This document shows positions 37,140 through 45,584 of a DNA stretch of 64,000 nucleotides, piece by piece. Numbering within the stretch: position 1 is the first letter of the stretch; each line of letters opens with the position of its first letter. The DNA comes from Microbulbifer rhizosphaerae (GTDB lineage: Bacteria; Pseudomonadota; Gammaproteobacteria; Pseudomonadales; Cellvibrionaceae), in contig NZ_JACHWZ010000006.1 of the NCBI RefSeq assembly GCF_014191725.1, positions 62,001-126,000 on the forward strand, read 5' to 3'. The notes under the pieces were generated by a model, which saw nothing but the letters and a program-made list of their open reading frames with translations, was not told the DNA's origin and ran no database searches. The translations under genes were made by a program, and so were the position numbers.

Positions 37140-38123
37140 ATGGACAAATGGCTTGTATTCATCAGCGGCATACTCGTGGCAATTTTCAGTTTTCACGCCT
37201 CCGCCGACTACTGCCCGGACTATGACCGGGTTCTCAATCCTCCACAACTGCAGAAACCCGAACAGCAACCCTTTCACAACTGGTCGAACCAGCTGCTCTC
37301 CTCCCTGCACCGCCCCTTTCATATGGTGCACGACCAGATTGTCAAGGCCGGAACATCTGCAACATTCACCGGCAAGTTCGACTACTCCAGTATCTTCCAC
37401 AAAGATCTCGAGTTTGAAGATGTCCACGTCTACCTGTACGGCACCGGTATGGAGGACTGGGAATACCTCGGCGAATACCGCACCGACAGCGACGGAAAAA
37501 TTTATCTGGAGGTGGCGAAACCGGAAGGCGATTACGAGCTGCGCATGGTGGTGGAAGGGGATCAATCTACGGCTTCGGGCTATCTCACTGTTGTCCAACC
37601 CAATCGCAAGACTGTGCTGTTCGATATCGACGGCACCCTCACCCTGAACGACTTCGAAGCCGTCGGTGACTACCTGGGCACCGACACCGCGGAGATGCAC
37701 GGCTACGCCGCCGAAGTGGTGTGGGATTATATTGAAAAGGGCTACCAGATAATCTACCTCACCGGCCGCCAGTACTGGATGGCCAGCACCACCCGCAACT
37801 GGTTCAACAGCAAAGGCTTGTTCGACTGGCACCTGCGCACGGACAGCAACGCGGAAAATCCCGCAGCGCCGCAAACCCGGGAATACAAGACAGCCTATAT
37901 CCGCTATCTGCTGGAGGATGTGGAGCTGGATATTGTCCGTGCCTACGGCAATGCGGCCACCGATATCGCCGCTTATGCCGACGCGGGTCTGCCCAAGGCG
38001 GAGACCTATATCATCGGCCCGGAAGCGGGCAGCGAAGAAACGCAGCCGATCGACGGCGACTACGCCTATCACTATGCGACTGTCGTCGCCGGGACACCCG
38101 ACTCGGGGTGTAGCTGGCGGTAG
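37140..38123 (+). CDS. secreted lipin-like (LNS2) HAD phosphatase domain protein
   Basis: 327 residues from the ATG at 37140 (AAAGGA seven bases upstream). A signal peptide (LVFISGILVAIFSFHASA) is followed by a beta-rich region of about 120 residues with a Y-GTGMEDWEYLGEYRTDSDG motif. A HAD-type LNS2 domain follows with catalytic FDIDGTLTLNDFE (D162, D164), IIYLTGRQYWMA and YGNAATDIAAYADAG. Eukaryotic lipins use the same DxDGTxT for phosphatidate phosphatase activity. Export suggests a periplasmic or extracellular lipid or phosphate-ester substrate. Substrate not proven. Confidence 0.82.
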   Translation: MDKWLVFISGILVAIFSFHASADYCPDYDRVLNPPQLQKPEQQPFHNWSNQLLSSLHRPFHMVHDQIVKAGTSATFTGKFDYSSIFHKDLEFEDVHVYLYGTGMEDWEYLGEYRTDSDGKIYLEVAKPEGDYELRMVVEGDQSTASGYLTVVQPNRKTVLFDIDGTLTLNDFEAVGDYLGTDTAEMHGYAAEVVWDYIEKGYQIIYLTGRQYWMASTTRNWFNSKGLFDWHLRTDSNAENPAAPQTREYKTAYIRYLLEDVELDIVRAYGNAATDIAAYADAGLPKAETYIIGPEAGSEETQPIDGDYAYHYATVVAGTPDSGCSWR

Positions 38124-38196
38124 CGGTCGGTAATTTCGACACCCGCGTCGCGTCATGCCAAAATCCCCGAAAACAACAATACAGGGTAAAAAAGGA

Positions 38197-39360
38197 ATGA
38201 CCGACGACTTCGTGATGACACCGGAAATCAAGCTGCTCAACGGCATCGCTTTCGGCGACGTCGACCTTATCCACGAAGCCCACACGGAAGGCGTAGATCT
38301 CAATGCCTGCTTCGAGAACGGCAACACGCCTCTCACCGAGGCCATTCTCGGCGGCATGGGCGAACCCGAGGCGGTGCGCACCCTGCTGGAGCTGGGTGCC
38401 GACCCGAACCGCGTGGACGCCAACGGCGACACGCCGTGGCTGGGCTGTCTCTCGCGACTGGACGACCGCGTGGTCGCCGAGGAGCAGGAGGAAATAAAGG
38501 AAATCCTGGAAGAGGCCGGCGCTTCCCGCGAAGGCGAAGAACAATTCACTCTCTACGACACGGCCCGCAAGGGCGACCTGGACGGCGTGCGCCGCCTGCT
38601 GGACGAAGGCGTCAGCCCCGTATTCCCGCCGCTCTGCCCGCTGGGGGCGGCCGCCGGCAGCGGCCATCTCGCCGTGGCTGGCCTGCTGCTGGAACGCGGC
38701 GCCCCCCCCGAAGGCAGCAATGTGGAAGAGGTAGGTATGAGCTGCCTGATGTACGCCGCGAGCAAAGGCGACTTCGAGATGGCAAAGCTGCTGGTAAAAC
38801 ACGGCGCCGACATCAGCCGCGGCCTACCCTGCTCGCCCTCCTATACCGCTATCGACTACGCCCGCGACGAGGGCCACGACGAACTGGCCGCCTGGCTTGC
38901 CGACCAAGCCGGCAAGCCAGGCGCCGGGGGCATGCCCGCGGAGGCGCGCAACGGCGGCGAACACGAAAAGTTCGCCGACCTCTACCGCCAGCGCACCGCC
39001 GCGCCCAACTACGACCTGGACACCGGCGCCATCGTCACACGCCTGGCGCAATGGGAAAGCGCCTACGGCATCCACGTGGTTGAGACCGGCCACGACCGCC
39101 TTACCGTCCAGTTTGAAAAACTGCCTGCCGACCTCGACGCCTTCGCACAGGAACTCGAAGACTTCTGTCCCGATTTGATCCACCAGCACTTCGGCGCGAT
39201 GGACGAGATGCTCGAACACTACGAGGAAATGGGCAAACAACCGCCCGACGATATCCGGCAACTCGTCGATGGCGTCGACTTCGAATCCGACGACTTCGGC
39301 CGCAAGCTCCTCGCCCGCTGGCTGAAGCAGCACCAGTCCTTGGGGCTTTGGTGGGATTGA
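38197..39360 (+). CDS. ankyrin-repeat protein
   Basis: 387 residues from the ATG at 38197; an in-frame ATG at 38155 also exists and neither has an ideal ribosome site. The N-terminal ~230 residues form about six ankyrin repeats. Clear units are NGNTPLTEAILGG...LLELGADPNR, DTARKGDLDGVRRLLDEGV, GSGHLAVAGLLLERGAP and MSCLMYAASKGDFEMAKLLVKHGAD. The C-terminal ~130 residues form a separate DUF4253-like alpha/beta unit (LAQWESAYGIHVVETGHDRLTVQFEKLP) ending LKQHQSLGLWWD. No signal peptide, so probably cytosolic. The partner protein is unknown. Confidence 0.8.
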   Translation: MTDDFVMTPEIKLLNGIAFGDVDLIHEAHTEGVDLNACFENGNTPLTEAILGGMGEPEAVRTLLELGADPNRVDANGDTPWLGCLSRLDDRVVAEEQEEIKEILEEAGASREGEEQFTLYDTARKGDLDGVRRLLDEGVSPVFPPLCPLGAAAGSGHLAVAGLLLERGAPPEGSNVEEVGMSCLMYAASKGDFEMAKLLVKHGADISRGLPCSPSYTAIDYARDEGHDELAAWLADQAGKPGAGGMPAEARNGGEHEKFADLYRQRTAAPNYDLDTGAIVTRLAQWESAYGIHVVETGHDRLTVQFEKLPADLDAFAQELEDFCPDLIHQHFGAMDEMLEHYEEMGKQPPDDIRQLVDGVDFESDDFGRKLLARWLKQHQSLGLWWD

Positions 39361-39410
39361 TACAGGAACAGCTTTAGAAGCAGGGCGGGAAGCGCCGGCC
39401 GATTTCCGGA

Positions 39411-41060
39411 TCAGCCAGCGCCCTCAACCTGTGCCGTCACCTGACGCAACAGTGCGTAGAAACCGTTGCTGCGCGACTGGCTGAGGTGCCTGGCCAGGCC
39501 CAGCTCGGCAAACAGCTTTTTCAGGTCCAGCGCGCGGATCTCCTCCGCGGTTGCGCCGTCTACCTGAGACAGCAGCAGCGCCCCCAGGCCCTTCACCACA
39601 CGACTGTCGCTGTCCAGGGCGAAATAGTGTCGTCCCTCCTCCACCCGGTGCACCAGCCAGGCATCGGACTCGCAGCCGCGCACCAGGTTCTGCGACCGAC
39701 GAATCTCCGGCTTGCTCCCGATGGCCTTTCCCCAGCGCATCAGCTCGCGGTAGCGATTCTGCCAGTTGCGCTGGGACGCCAGCAGTTCGACCTGCAGCGC
39801 CGAGAGATCATCCACCTGCCACGCCGGCGCCTCGGGAAATGCGTCGGTCGAATCCTCCAGCGCCAGGTATTCCCGCAGCGCATCGACAAAGGCCAGCACA
39901 TCCGCCTCGGTATTGTAAGCGGCCAGGGAGGCGCGCACCGTTGCGGTTTCACCGGCGGCGCGCAACAGCGGCTGGGCACAGTGGTGCCCCACTCGCACGG
40001 CGATATCCTTTTCATCCAGCCAGTGCATCAGATCGGCGGCGCTGCCGCTTACCGGTGCGAAGGCCAGTATTCCCAGGTTGTGCTGCGGCTGGCTGTACAG
40101 GCGCAGGCCCGGCAGCGAGGCAATTTCCCCGTGCAGCTGCTGCAACAGTTGCTGTTCATGTTTCGCCATGGCGTCCCGGTCCCAATCGGCGAGAAAATCC
40201 AGCGCGGCACCGAGGCCGGCAATCGCCGCCAGCGGCGAGGTGCCCGCCTCGAATTTGTGCGGTAATTCTGCATAGGTACTCGAGTAGAGATCCACCTCCG
40301 CGATCATCTCGCCACCGCCCTGCCAGGGCGGCATGGCTTCCAGCAGCGCCTCGCGGCCCCATAGCAGGCCGATGCCCGAGGGACCATAGAACTTGTGCGC
40401 GGAACACACAAGGAAGTCGCAGCCGATCCGCTGTACATCCACCGTTTCGTGCGCCGCCAACTGCGCCGCATCCACGATCCAGAAGAGATCCCGCCCGCGC
40501 AATTGTCGGGCGATATCCTCAAGGTCCGGGCGCAGGCCCAGGGCGTTGGAACCGCCGGTCAGGGAGACAATTCTTGTGCGCTCGCCCAACACTTCTTCCA
40601 GGCGGTCGAACTGGGGAACACCGGCGGTGTGCGGCACGTAGCGCAGAGTCAGGCCTCTGCGCTGCGCGGCCATTTGCCAGGGCACGATATTGGCGTGGTG
40701 CTCGGCGGTGGACAGTACGATCTCGTCTCCCGACTGCAGTTCGTTGCACAGACTGTACGCCAACAGGTTCAGCGCCTCGGTGGCACCGCGGGCAAAGATC
40801 ACTTCCCGCTCGCTGGCGGCATTCAGGAAACGCGCCGCCCTGCGGCGCGTTTCCTCCACCATTTCTGTGGCTCGACGCGCGAGTCGGTGGCTGGACCTGT
40901 GGGTGTTGGCGTTGCTGTGCAGGTAAAAATCCCGCACCGCGTCGATAACCACCTGCGGCTTCTGTGTGGTGGCAGCGTTGTCCAGGTAGACAAGCTCCCT
41001 GTTTTCCCCCTCGGCAAAAAGCGGAAACTGTTGTTTGAATTCCTCTGCGGAAAAACTCAT
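39411..41060 (-). CDS. csdA: fused cysteine desulfurase-sulfur acceptor (CsdA-CsdE)
   Basis: 549 residues joining two proteins that are separate in E. coli. Residues 1-405 are a SufS/CsdA-type PLP desulfurase: LDNAATTQKP near 26, HANTHR-like SNANTHRSSH, the PLP lysine K223 in CSAHKFYGPSG, and the persulfide cysteine C361 in GHHCAQPLL. Residues 415-549 are a SufE/CsdE domain with acceptor cysteine C463 in LVRGCESDAWLV. Fusion should channel the persulfide directly between the two cysteines. It overlaps the upstream TatD gene by 4 bp, and tcdA is about 5 kb away. Confidence 0.93.
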   Translation of the reverse strand: MSFSAEEFKQQFPLFAEGENRELVYLDNAATTQKPQVVIDAVRDFYLHSNANTHRSSHRLARRATEMVEETRRRAARFLNAASEREVIFARGATEALNLLAYSLCNELQSGDEIVLSTAEHHANIVPWQMAAQRRGLTLRYVPHTAGVPQFDRLEEVLGERTRIVSLTGGSNALGLRPDLEDIARQLRGRDLFWIVDAAQLAAHETVDVQRIGCDFLVCSAHKFYGPSGIGLLWGREALLEAMPPWQGGGEMIAEVDLYSSTYAELPHKFEAGTSPLAAIAGLGAALDFLADWDRDAMAKHEQQLLQQLHGEIASLPGLRLYSQPQHNLGILAFAPVSGSAADLMHWLDEKDIAVRVGHHCAQPLLRAAGETATVRASLAAYNTEADVLAFVDALREYLALEDSTDAFPEAPAWQVDDLSALQVELLASQRNWQNRYRELMRWGKAIGSKPEIRRSQNLVRGCESDAWLVHRVEEGRHYFALDSDSRVVKGLGALLLSQVDGATAEEIRALDLKKLFAELGLARHLSQSRSNGFYALLRQVTAQVEGAG

Positions 41061-41827
41061 AGGGAAAACAGATGCTCGGTGTTGCGGCGGGTCTGCGTGG
41101 CGATTTCCTCGAGGGATATACCGCGCAGTTTTGCCAGTTCCCCGGCAATCAGCGGCAGATAGGCGGGGCTATTGCGCTGTCCCTGGCGGCCCTGTATGGG
41201 CATATCCGGCGCATCCGACTCCAGCAACACAGATTCCAGAGGTAAAGCAGCGAAGGCACGGCGGGTCTTGGCAGCGCGCTCGTAGGTGATGGTGCCGCCC
41301 GCACCCAGGTAAAACCCCAATTTCCAGTATTCCCGCGCTATCTCCTCGCTGCCGCTGAAGGCGTGAATCACACCGCCACGTCCGGGGTGATATTCTTTCA
41401 GCAGGCGCAGCATCTCGCCATGGCATTGGCAGGCGTGCACGATCAGCGGCAGTTGCAGATCGATGGCCAGTGCCAGCTGGGTCCGGAACAGCGGTTCCTG
41501 CTCCTCCAGGGGCGTGACTATCGCCCCGTCCAGGCCGCACTCACCGATCGCCACGCAGCGGTTGGCCTGCAGCTGTTCAGCGATATCTCGCTGCAATTGC
41601 GCCGGCTCGGTTTCCGACTCCGCCACCCACCAGGGGTGCAGCCCCACCGCCGCATACCAGGCGGGCTCTTTATTGACCAGATCAAACAGGGCGGGCCAGC
41701 GGGGTTTGCTGACACCGGGAATGATCAACCGCTCCACACCGATATCTCGGCACTGGTGCCAGACCTGCATGCGGTCGGTATCGAATACGTCGAAGTCGAA
41801 ATGGCAGTGGCTGTCGATCAATTGCAC
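41057..41827 (-). CDS. TatD-family metal-dependent hydrolase (YjjV-like)
   Basis: 256-residue TIM-barrel metallohydrolase. The N-terminal metal motif is DSHCHFD (6-12). AVGLHPWW, GECGLDGA, PLIVHACQCHGEML and VIHAFSG follow. The C-terminal aspartate is in LLESDAPDMP. TatD relatives are Mg-dependent 3'-5' DNases in DNA repair and turnover; some act on D-aminoacyl-tRNA. It overlaps csdA-csdE (ATGA), so they form a two-gene unit. Confidence 0.9.
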   Translation of the reverse strand: MQLIDSHCHFDFDVFDTDRMQVWHQCRDIGVERLIIPGVSKPRWPALFDLVNKEPAWYAAVGLHPWWVAESETEPAQLQRDIAEQLQANRCVAIGECGLDGAIVTPLEEQEPLFRTQLALAIDLQLPLIVHACQCHGEMLRLLKEYHPGRGGVIHAFSGSEEIAREYWKLGFYLGAGGTITYERAAKTRRAFAALPLESVLLESDAPDMPIQGRQGQRNSPAYLPLIAGELAKLRGISLEEIATQTRRNTEHLFSL

Positions 41828-41891
41828 TTGTGATTCTCCGGATTTGCCCGCATCTTATCACGGCCAGATTGCACCGATCTCCGAGGTTCCA

Positions 41892-42485
41892 GTGTTAGAA
41901 AGCCTGCTCCCGATAGTGCTGTTTACCTTTTCCACCAGTATCACTCCGGGTCCCAACAACCTGATGATAATGTCCTCCGGGCTCAATTACGGGGTCAGCC
42001 GCTCCCTGCCCCATGTGCTGGGTATCTGCCTGGGTTTTCCGGCGATGATCGTGGCCATTGGCCTCGGACTGGGCACCCTGTTCAGCCAGTTCCCGCTGTT
42101 ACACGAGGTGATTCGCTGGGTGGGCATCGCCTACCTGCTGTACCTGGCCTGGGTGATCGCCAGTACCCGGGAGGTGGGATCGGCCGACACCCAAAAGCCG
42201 TTTACCTTTTTGCAGGCGGCGGCTTTCCAGTGGGTAAACCCCAAGGGGTGGATTATGGCTGTCGGGGCACTGGCGGCCTTTACCAGCCCCAACGGGGAGA
42301 TGTGGGCCGAGATAGCGCGTATCGCGCTGGCGTTTATCGCTATTGGCGGGCCGTGTATCGTGGTGTGGCTGCTGTTCGGTGTGGGACTGAAACGGCTGTT
42401 GACGGAGCCAAAGCACCTGCGCCGCTTCAATCTGACCATGGGACTGCTGCTGGCGGCCAGCGTAGTGCCGATGGCGCTGGATTAG
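41892..42485 (+). CDS. LysE-family amino-acid exporter
   Basis: 197-residue inner-membrane exporter of the LysE/RhtB superfamily with about six transmembrane helices. The diagnostic N-terminal motif is FTFSTSITPGPNN. GWIMAVGALAAF and the C-terminal LTMGLLLAASVVPM helix follow. Translation starts at a GTG (41892) with GAGG five bases upstream; the longer frame to 41463 overlaps tatD antisense and is not credible. Substrate unknown; family members export basic or neutral amino acids or homoserine lactones. Confidence 0.9.
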   Translation: MLESLLPIVLFTFSTSITPGPNNLMIMSSGLNYGVSRSLPHVLGICLGFPAMIVAIGLGLGTLFSQFPLLHEVIRWVGIAYLLYLAWVIASTREVGSADTQKPFTFLQAAAFQWVNPKGWIMAVGALAAFTSPNGEMWAEIARIALAFIAIGGPCIVVWLLFGVGLKRLLTEPKHLRRFNLTMGLLLAASVVPMALD

Positions 42486-42517
42486 GTGAATCCTGGATTT
42501 AACCGGGTCCCGACTTC

Positions 42518-43024
42518 CTACCTGCCCGTGCCGTTGGTGGTAACCGCCGCCAACTTCACGCCACTGTCCACCTCCTGCAGCCAAGCCTCGACCGAAGTGC
42601 TCATGATATTTTGCGGGTATCCCCCCTGACCCGGGGTCATGGAAGCCTTGACGATATACACCTTGCCCGCCTCCAACGTGACAGGAGGAAGTGGCTTGAG
42701 TGGAATGGCAATCTGGCCCGGTGAGACAAAACGCAGGCGCAGCGCATGCCTGCCTGGCAGCACAGCGATCTCCCGCGGGCCGTCGATCAGGCTATTGTTG
42801 GGGATTTGCTGGCCATCGAGGCCGATAAAGTACAGGTAATCCTTTGCGGATTGCGCTGTTACTACCCGTGCCACCTCCTCTGGCGCGCGCGCTTCGCCTT
42901 CATACAATTGCAGATTTTTGCTGGGGGCGGTGGATTGAAGAATGGTTTTGCCACTCTCGACCTGTGCGCCGCCACAGGCAGTGAGCAGGATAACCAGTAT
43001 CGACATCCCGGAAAATTTAATCAT
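42518..43024 (-). CDS. putative lipoprotein, function unknown (1 of 3)
   Basis: 168-residue predicted lipoprotein; the lipobox LLTAC puts the lipidated cysteine at residue 17. The mature part is mostly beta-strand, with VLPGRHALRLRFVSPGQIAIPL and LEAGKVYIVKASMTPGQ, resembling small proteins that carry a PEGA-like or GlcNAc-binding barrel. No catalytic motif. It is the last of three consecutive minus-strand lipoprotein genes. Confidence 0.75.
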   Translation of the reverse strand: MIKFSGMSILVILLTACGGAQVESGKTILQSTAPSKNLQLYEGEARAPEEVARVVTAQSAKDYLYFIGLDGQQIPNNSLIDGPREIAVLPGRHALRLRFVSPGQIAIPLKPLPPVTLEAGKVYIVKASMTPGQGGYPQNIMSTSVEAWLQEVDSGVKLAAVTTNGTGR

Positions 43025-43054
43025 TATTCTTCTCCTTGTTGATCGTTGACTTGT

Positions 43055-43633
43055 TCAGGTAGTAGACGAACAGGCCCATTGTACGGGAAAGGTCACCATA
43101 TCGACGGGCACTGTGATCGGCAGCAGACCATAGTACAGCGGGTTGCCCTCACGAGTGACGGTCTGAGTACCGGACGAACGCAGGTCAATGCGCGCGGGGC
43201 CGGCACCGGAGCGAAATATCGGCTCGGGGCAGGAATAGCCGATTTCAGTTTCAGCAACACGGATCAGGACACAGCCATCGACGCCCGATGCGACAGGCAG
43301 GGGCGAGGTGGTTTCCAGCACATCCGGACACTGGAACGAGGGCGAGGTCATATCGACAATGTCCCATCCTTCTCCGGGAGAAAACCTCAGCCTGTCCAGG
43401 CAGGATGTAAATTGAAAAGTCCTCTCGGGCATTTCCTCCGCCGAGGCCATTGCCTGAATCAGCAGATAACGCTCTCCCAGCTGGATCTTTTCCAGGCGAA
43501 CCAATTCCGGACGTACTTCGGTAACCTTGGGTTCCGCCTTCATGCCCGCCGCCATCGACAGACACGCGCTGAGGTTTATCGAGAAAATCAATATCAGAAA
43601 TATCTTCCCGGTTATCCCCATGCTCACATTCAT
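43055..43633 (-). CDS. putative lipoprotein, function unknown (2 of 3)
   Basis: 192-residue predicted lipoprotein with lipobox LSAC (cysteine 24). The mature region has several cysteines (SCLDRL, FQCPDV, DGCVLI, YSCPEP) that could form disulfides in the periplasm. ATG codons at 43633 and 43621 are both possible starts. No family recognised. It sits between two other lipoprotein genes on the same strand. Confidence 0.7.
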   Translation of the reverse strand: MNVSMGITGKIFLILIFSINLSACLSMAAGMKAEPKVTEVRPELVRLEKIQLGERYLLIQAMASAEEMPERTFQFTSCLDRLRFSPGEGWDIVDMTSPSFQCPDVLETTSPLPVASGVDGCVLIRVAETEIGYSCPEPIFRSGAGPARIDLRSSGTQTVTREGNPLYYGLLPITVPVDMVTFPVQWACSSTT

Positions 43634-43709
43634 CCCCTAGTTTTTACTGACGGCAACCGACTATCACCAATCGGCGCGTCCCTATTATGTGCATTGTAAT
43701 AATAGGGAA

Positions 43710-44429
43710 TTAATTTTCCGCATACACGATAGTTTTATCCCAGCCCTCCTTCCCGATATGCTTTTCAGCGGACTCCAACAGCTTCCGTCTGGTCTCCTCA
43801 TCCCTGCTCCCGGATTCAAGTTCTGCGCGATAAAACTTGATCCCCGAGGTTATGCCCCGGGACTCCATTTCCGGATCGATCTTCCGTGCATAATGCAATT
43901 GCACCTGGTCCGCCCGCTTCATAAACTGCGCGACGCTCGGGGCAAAGGCCATTCGGCCCTCGATGCTGAAATCATACTCCCCCATCACCGCCAGAGTTCC
44001 GGGCTTGACCTCCACCTGAGTCTGCCGGACCAATTCGTCGGAAAACAGAATATTCTCCCCGAACATCCTGCCCGTCGTTAAAACTGCGCCCCCACCGAGG
44101 TTGGTGTTATTATTCACCCTGCGGGTGTAAGTGGCGGCTACCGCTACATACTGGCCTGGCGTCATATTCAACAAATAATAATGGTCGCCTTTTACCAGCG
44201 AGGTGTGGTACAGCTCATCGGAAATCACTCCCCCGTCCGCGTGGAGCCGGGCAAAGGTGAGCGTTTTGTTGGCGCAGGGCGTCAGCGGAAGACAGGTATT
44301 TGGAATTTTTATAACGATACCCGCGGCGTCATCTGATGACGGCGGCGGGGCTTTGACATTTCCAGCCATACACCCGGACAAAACAAAAGGCAAAACCAAA
44401 GCCGCGAGCAATATTGAAATATTATTCAT
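43710..44429 (-). CDS. putative lipoprotein, function unknown (3 of 3)
   Basis: 239-residue predicted lipoprotein; lipobox LSGC puts the cysteine at 20. The mature protein has a two-cysteine segment (TCLPLTPCANK), a MTPGQYVAVAATYTRR beta-hairpin similar in style to lipoprotein 1, and a charged helical C-terminus (EETRRKLLESAEKHIGKEGW). It may be an envelope-response protein. It is divergent from the AraC-type regulator at 44587, across about 160 bp, which makes regulation by it plausible. Confidence 0.7.
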   Translation of the reverse strand: MNNISILLAALVLPFVLSGCMAGNVKAPPPSSDDAAGIVIKIPNTCLPLTPCANKTLTFARLHADGGVISDELYHTSLVKGDHYYLLNMTPGQYVAVAATYTRRVNNNTNLGGGAVLTTGRMFGENILFSDELVRQTQVEVKPGTLAVMGEYDFSIEGRMAFAPSVAQFMKRADQVQLHYARKIDPEMESRGITSGIKFYRAELESGSRDEETRRKLLESAEKHIGKEGWDKTIVYAEN

Positions 44430-44586
44430 TTCTCCCCCTTTACGATAACAAGATCGATATGCCTAAAGTTGTGAGCGTCTCTGCAAAACGGGTGCTCACC
44501 ATACTAAAGCTGACTTTTGGAACAGGCGTGGAATTAGGTTTCAAATTTGTGGAAAATGGTTGCACACCAACACAGTGCTGACTCCA

Positions 44587-45579
44587 ATGCTCACTGACCG
44601 AGATCATGTTACCGCCATTGCCGTTGTCGACTTGGCCAGGGAGCTCAAGCGTCATGCGGTTATCAATCTCACACAAATACAGAATATTGACCCAAAACTG
44701 GCGGAGTACGTTGTCGCCCTGGAAGAGGACCAGGACATCTCTGAGTTGATGGAGAGGCGGTACCCGGAATCATGGATAATCGCTCTGTGGCAGCTGGCCG
44801 ACAGTAACCCTCTCGCCACGAGTGTCGGCGCCCGCATAGGAGCGACCGTCTCACCAGAGGCCCGGGGACTGTTGATCAATCTGATCCAGCACTGCGAAAA
44901 TTTGAAGGAAGTACTCGAAACCTACCTGAACAACATCAGCCTGGCCAACGCCTCCGAATCCTGGAAAATTGGCCACAGGGACAACCGTATTGAGCTGACC
45001 TTCAGTTTTACAGCGGGAAAGCTTTATCCGCGCTGCGCCACGGAACGCAGCATGGTTGCCCTGCATAAGTGGGCGGAGTATCTATGCGGGCAGAAAATTC
45101 CTGTCTGCTCGGTTGAATTCACCTTCCCCCAGCCGGAATATAAGGATTTTCTACAGAGGCTGTTCCGCTGTGAGATTCACTTCGATTGCAGCCGAAATAC
45201 ACTTATCCTTCATGAGGATGTTTTATTTCTACCGTTGCCACAGCGCAACCGTTATGTAAAAGGCATACTGGAACAGAAGATTTCAAGCCTGTGTTTTCCG
45301 GAGGAAAATGGCTCTATCGAGGAACGGGCCCGCCGGCTGCTGCGGGAAAATCTGGCCTCTTACCATAGTATTGAGAACCTGGCGCAGGCACTGTGTATGA
45401 GCAGAGCAACGCTTTATCGAAAACTCAAGGAGAAGAAAACCAGTTTTTCCAGGTTGCTTGACGAGGAGCGCCAGCGCCTGTTGTACCTCCACCGGCATCT
45501 TCCGGCAGCACAATTGTGCGACCTGCTCGGCTTCCGGGATACCAGCGCCTATTACAAGGCCCGAAAGCGCTGGAACTGA
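44587..45579 (+). CDS. AraC-family regulator (OruR/ArgR-like with PF12625-type domain)
   Basis: 330 residues from the ATG at 44587 (a TTG at 44560 is an alternative). The N-terminal ~200 residues resemble the arabinose-binding-like sensor of this family (MERRYPESWIIALWQLADSNP, NRIELTFSF, SVEFTFPQPEYKDFLQRLF). The C-terminal AraC helix-turn-helix lies at about 250-330 (SIENLAQALCMSRATLYRKL, LCDLLGFRDTSAYYKARKRW). The ligand is unknown. It is divergent from lipoprotein 3. Codon use here is more AT-rich than in neighbours. Confidence 0.85.
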   Translation: MLTDRDHVTAIAVVDLARELKRHAVINLTQIQNIDPKLAEYVVALEEDQDISELMERRYPESWIIALWQLADSNPLATSVGARIGATVSPEARGLLINLIQHCENLKEVLETYLNNISLANASESWKIGHRDNRIELTFSFTAGKLYPRCATERSMVALHKWAEYLCGQKIPVCSVEFTFPQPEYKDFLQRLFRCEIHFDCSRNTLILHEDVLFLPLPQRNRYVKGILEQKISSLCFPEENGSIEERARRLLRENLASYHSIENLAQALCMSRATLYRKLKEKKTSFSRLLDEERQRLLYLHRHLPAAQLCDLLGFRDTSAYYKARKRWN

Positions 45580-45584
45580 ACTCC

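Noticed and set aside
41463..41891. N-terminal extension of the LysE gene
   Set aside because: The extension overlaps tatD on the opposite strand and lacks membrane pattern; the GTG at 41892 with GAGG fits the family start.
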